From Ustilago trichophora (Eukaryota; Basidiomycota; Ustilaginomycetes; Ustilaginales; Ustilaginaceae), in contig OOIN01000012.1 of the NCBI GenBank assembly GCA_900323505.1, forward strand, positions 1 through 64,000: DNA of 64,000 nt, read 5' to 3'. This document shows, piece after piece, positions 63,301-64,000 of the stretch (within the stretch, counting starts at the first letter, position 1; every line of letters starts with the position of its first letter). The notes beneath the pieces were generated by a model. It had not been told where the DNA came from and did not search any database. It saw only the letters and a program-made list of their open reading frames with translations. Both the position numbers and the translations under genes were made by a program.

Positions 63301-63828
63301 TCGGCAACCATCAAGTACGGAGACACACAAATCGCTGTCTGGAATATTCCTGGCCGTGGTATCAGAGCGGCTCAGAACATGTGCCCGCATCGCCGCGCCT
63401 TTGTCCTCGCCGATGGTCTGGTAGGAGAAGACGACAAGGGTCGAGAATACGTGTCGTGTCCGCTGCATAAGCGCAACTATCTTCTTTCCGCTTCGGCCGG
63501 CCAAGAAGGAGGCAAATGCAACGACGGAGACTACTCGATCATGGTATTCGAGGCAAAGATGGATGAAGCGAAGGACCTGGTCTACCTCAAGCTTCCGCCC
63601 TCCGAGGCACTGGACGCGGTGTTGTCAACATCCAAATGGATGCTGCGACGCGCGACTGAAGAGTCAGATGCTCTGGCCGGCGGTCAGTTGCACTCGGTCG
63701 AAATCACTGGTCCATTGGATGCTGAGCAGCTCGAAAGCGCGCAAATAGGAGTGTCCAAGAAGGTCGGATCCAAGGTTTCGCCAACGGTCAAAGCTTCGTG
63801 TGGTCAAGGGTCCGTGCTCGATTGGTGA
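60388..63828 (+). CDS. Assimilatory nitrite reductase [NAD(P)H]
   Basis: 1146 residues; ATG 60388 has the context AAGATGG. Reduces nitrite to ammonium. Domains in order: FAD/NAD(P)H-binding Rossmann folds (VVGLGMVG near residue 48; VIGGGLLGLEA near 205); BFD-like [2Fe-2S] region (VCSCHNVTKGD, TKCGTGCGGCLP, about 516-560); nitrite/sulfite reductase ferredoxin-like half; siroheme/[4Fe-4S] motifs (C739-x5-C745 and C778-x3-C782); and a C-terminal Rieske centre (CPHRRAF near 999; CPLHKRNY near 1024). The full set of cofactor ligands is present, so the enzyme should be active. Nitrate reductase itself is not in this window. Nitrate induction plus ammonium repression is expected from the shared promoter. 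Confidence 0.97.
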   Translation: MAPVPTETAVWTPSEATSSASASTRATTPELSLAVKTKKKACVVGLGMVGIAFIEKLLKYDLQAARDEWEVTVFGEEPLVAYNRVGLTQYFANRSIDSLYLNELAWYSSHAKGKLTYHLSDPVVAIDSENKTIRTKRGVEFQYDECILATGSNASLPPYISRDQFFSTKGTFVYRTIQDLDDIIAYAAEAPRTIGRRIRKAGVIGGGLLGLEAAKALLDLEEVDQVVLVERNRWVLSRQLDQEGGTLVLQKVRDLGVEVLLQARVRDLIWNQEGRLTAMLMQGNDGLPDEPFDIDMLVFAVGISPRDELSKVVPGLATQKRGGGFIVTDQLATSIPNVYAIGECASFQDQTYGLIAPGIEMAEVLAFNLTEGPHHAMRKMKSPDVSTKLKLMGVDVASFGDFFADQGKITKPLPGSRSRRAKADSSDALSMSPEEIKSSVKALTYRDPFSDVYKKYIFTADGKYLLGGMMVGDVKYYVKLVALCNKGAAIEKPPAELIIGAKKEGEEEGDDLPDEAQVCSCHNVTKGDLIRCVKVGGVRSVGEMKSSTKCGTGCGGCLPLSQSILNKALKEAGVEISNHLCGHFAYTRQELYQIIKFKKLRDFTSVMKSVGKKSDSLGCEVCRPAIGSILSSLYNDWIMNPQQRQTQDTNDRYLANMQRDGTYSVVPRMAAGEVTPAGLIVIGQVSEEFGLYTKITGGQRIDMFGAKKQDLPAIWEKLVDAGFESGHAYGKALRTVKSCVGSTWCRYGVGDSVGLAHELETRYKGLRAPHKFKGGVSGCVRECAEAQGKDFGLIATTKGWNIYVGGNGGAKPRHAELIAEDVSRRQAIKILDRFILFYIRSADKLERTARWIEKYPGGLKGLKEVIVDDKLGICQELEREMEVLVGTYHCEWTKVVRDPVRRKAFRQFVNTDETQAVSEKLSERDQQRPIDWPVESGPLHFSILDVVKDAVWEWRPICKYMDLDPQIDAPSSATIKYGDTQIAVWNIPGRGIRAAQNMCPHRRAFVLADGLVGEDDKGREYVSCPLHKRNYLLSASAGQEGGKCNDGDYSIMVFEAKMDEAKDLVYLKLPPSEALDAVLSTSKWMLRRATEESDALAGGQLHSVEITGPLDAEQLESAQIGVSKKVGSKVSPTVKASCGQGSVLDW

Positions 63829-64000
63829 AGGCCTTGCGGCTGCCTTTTGTAAATACTAAACACTGTTCTCATTCGATATCTTTTGTGAGGTTTTCGGATT
63901 GAAGAGAGTTTCTCAAGCAGAGGCTCTGCGCGACAACCACAGTGAAGGTTCTGGCTGAGCCTCAAGAAACGCTGCAAAACCAACACACGTGCGACATACA

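Noticed and set aside
1..64000. CRISPR arrays, rRNA genes, bacterial-type operons
   Set aside because: None seen. The direct repeats present are telomeric, coding minisatellites or transposon ends, and the genes have fungal introns.

Overview
This window is the left end of a chromosome from a basidiomycete, most likely a smut or smut-like yeast (Ustilaginales). It opens with a CCCTAA array (TTAGGG telomere read from the C-rich strand). The first gene is a telomere-linked RecQ-type helicase of the kind known from Ustilago maydis chromosome ends. Introns are few and short, and transcription factors carry fungal Zn2Cys6 clusters.

Layout. 0-8.2 kb: telomere, a helicase gene transcribed toward the telomere, and subtelomeric spacer. 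Splice signals suggest the helicase frame continues into a second frame that runs into the telomere and ends in a 2-oxoglutarate/Fe(II) dioxygenase-like motif set. 8.2-11.4 kb: a broken ABCC transporter without its 5' half, with an in-frame TGA and a roughly 370-bp structured insertion. 12-37.4 kb: a catabolic-looking cluster. It holds two paralogous regulators (two C2H2 fingers plus Zn2Cys6), fumarylacetoacetase, an FAD monooxygenase, a CocE-type hydrolase, a LigB-type extradiol dioxygenase, a degenerate membrane-anchored aldehyde dehydrogenase, a small membrane protein, a cupin, an acetoacetate-decarboxylase-like protein and an MFS transporter. 37.4-49.6 kb: a transposon island with foldback elements and a nearly new 7.06-kb Ty1/copia element (LTRs with one difference in 226 bp). 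The copia element carries a second copy of the structured insertion and an additional Zn2Cys6-like ORF. 49.7-56.4 kb: a second MFS transporter, a second CocE-type hydrolase and a PhyH dioxygenase. 57-63.8 kb: a divergent nitrate transporter/nitrite reductase pair around a promoter rich in GATAAG sites.

How the genes fit together. Hydroxylase, extradiol ring-cleavage enzyme, acylpyruvate-type hydrolase, esterase-like hydrolase, transporter and two regulators form a plausible aromatic-compound catabolism set; the substrate cannot be read from sequence. The nitrate genes form a standard assimilation unit under nitrogen control. The most unusual signals are (1) the predicted YR-like/RecQ/dioxygenase fusion at the telomere and (2) the 360-410-nt element found in two unrelated reading frames with intron-compatible borders and conserved hairpins.

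All calls come from reading the sequence and motifs. No database search, alignment program or expression data were available.
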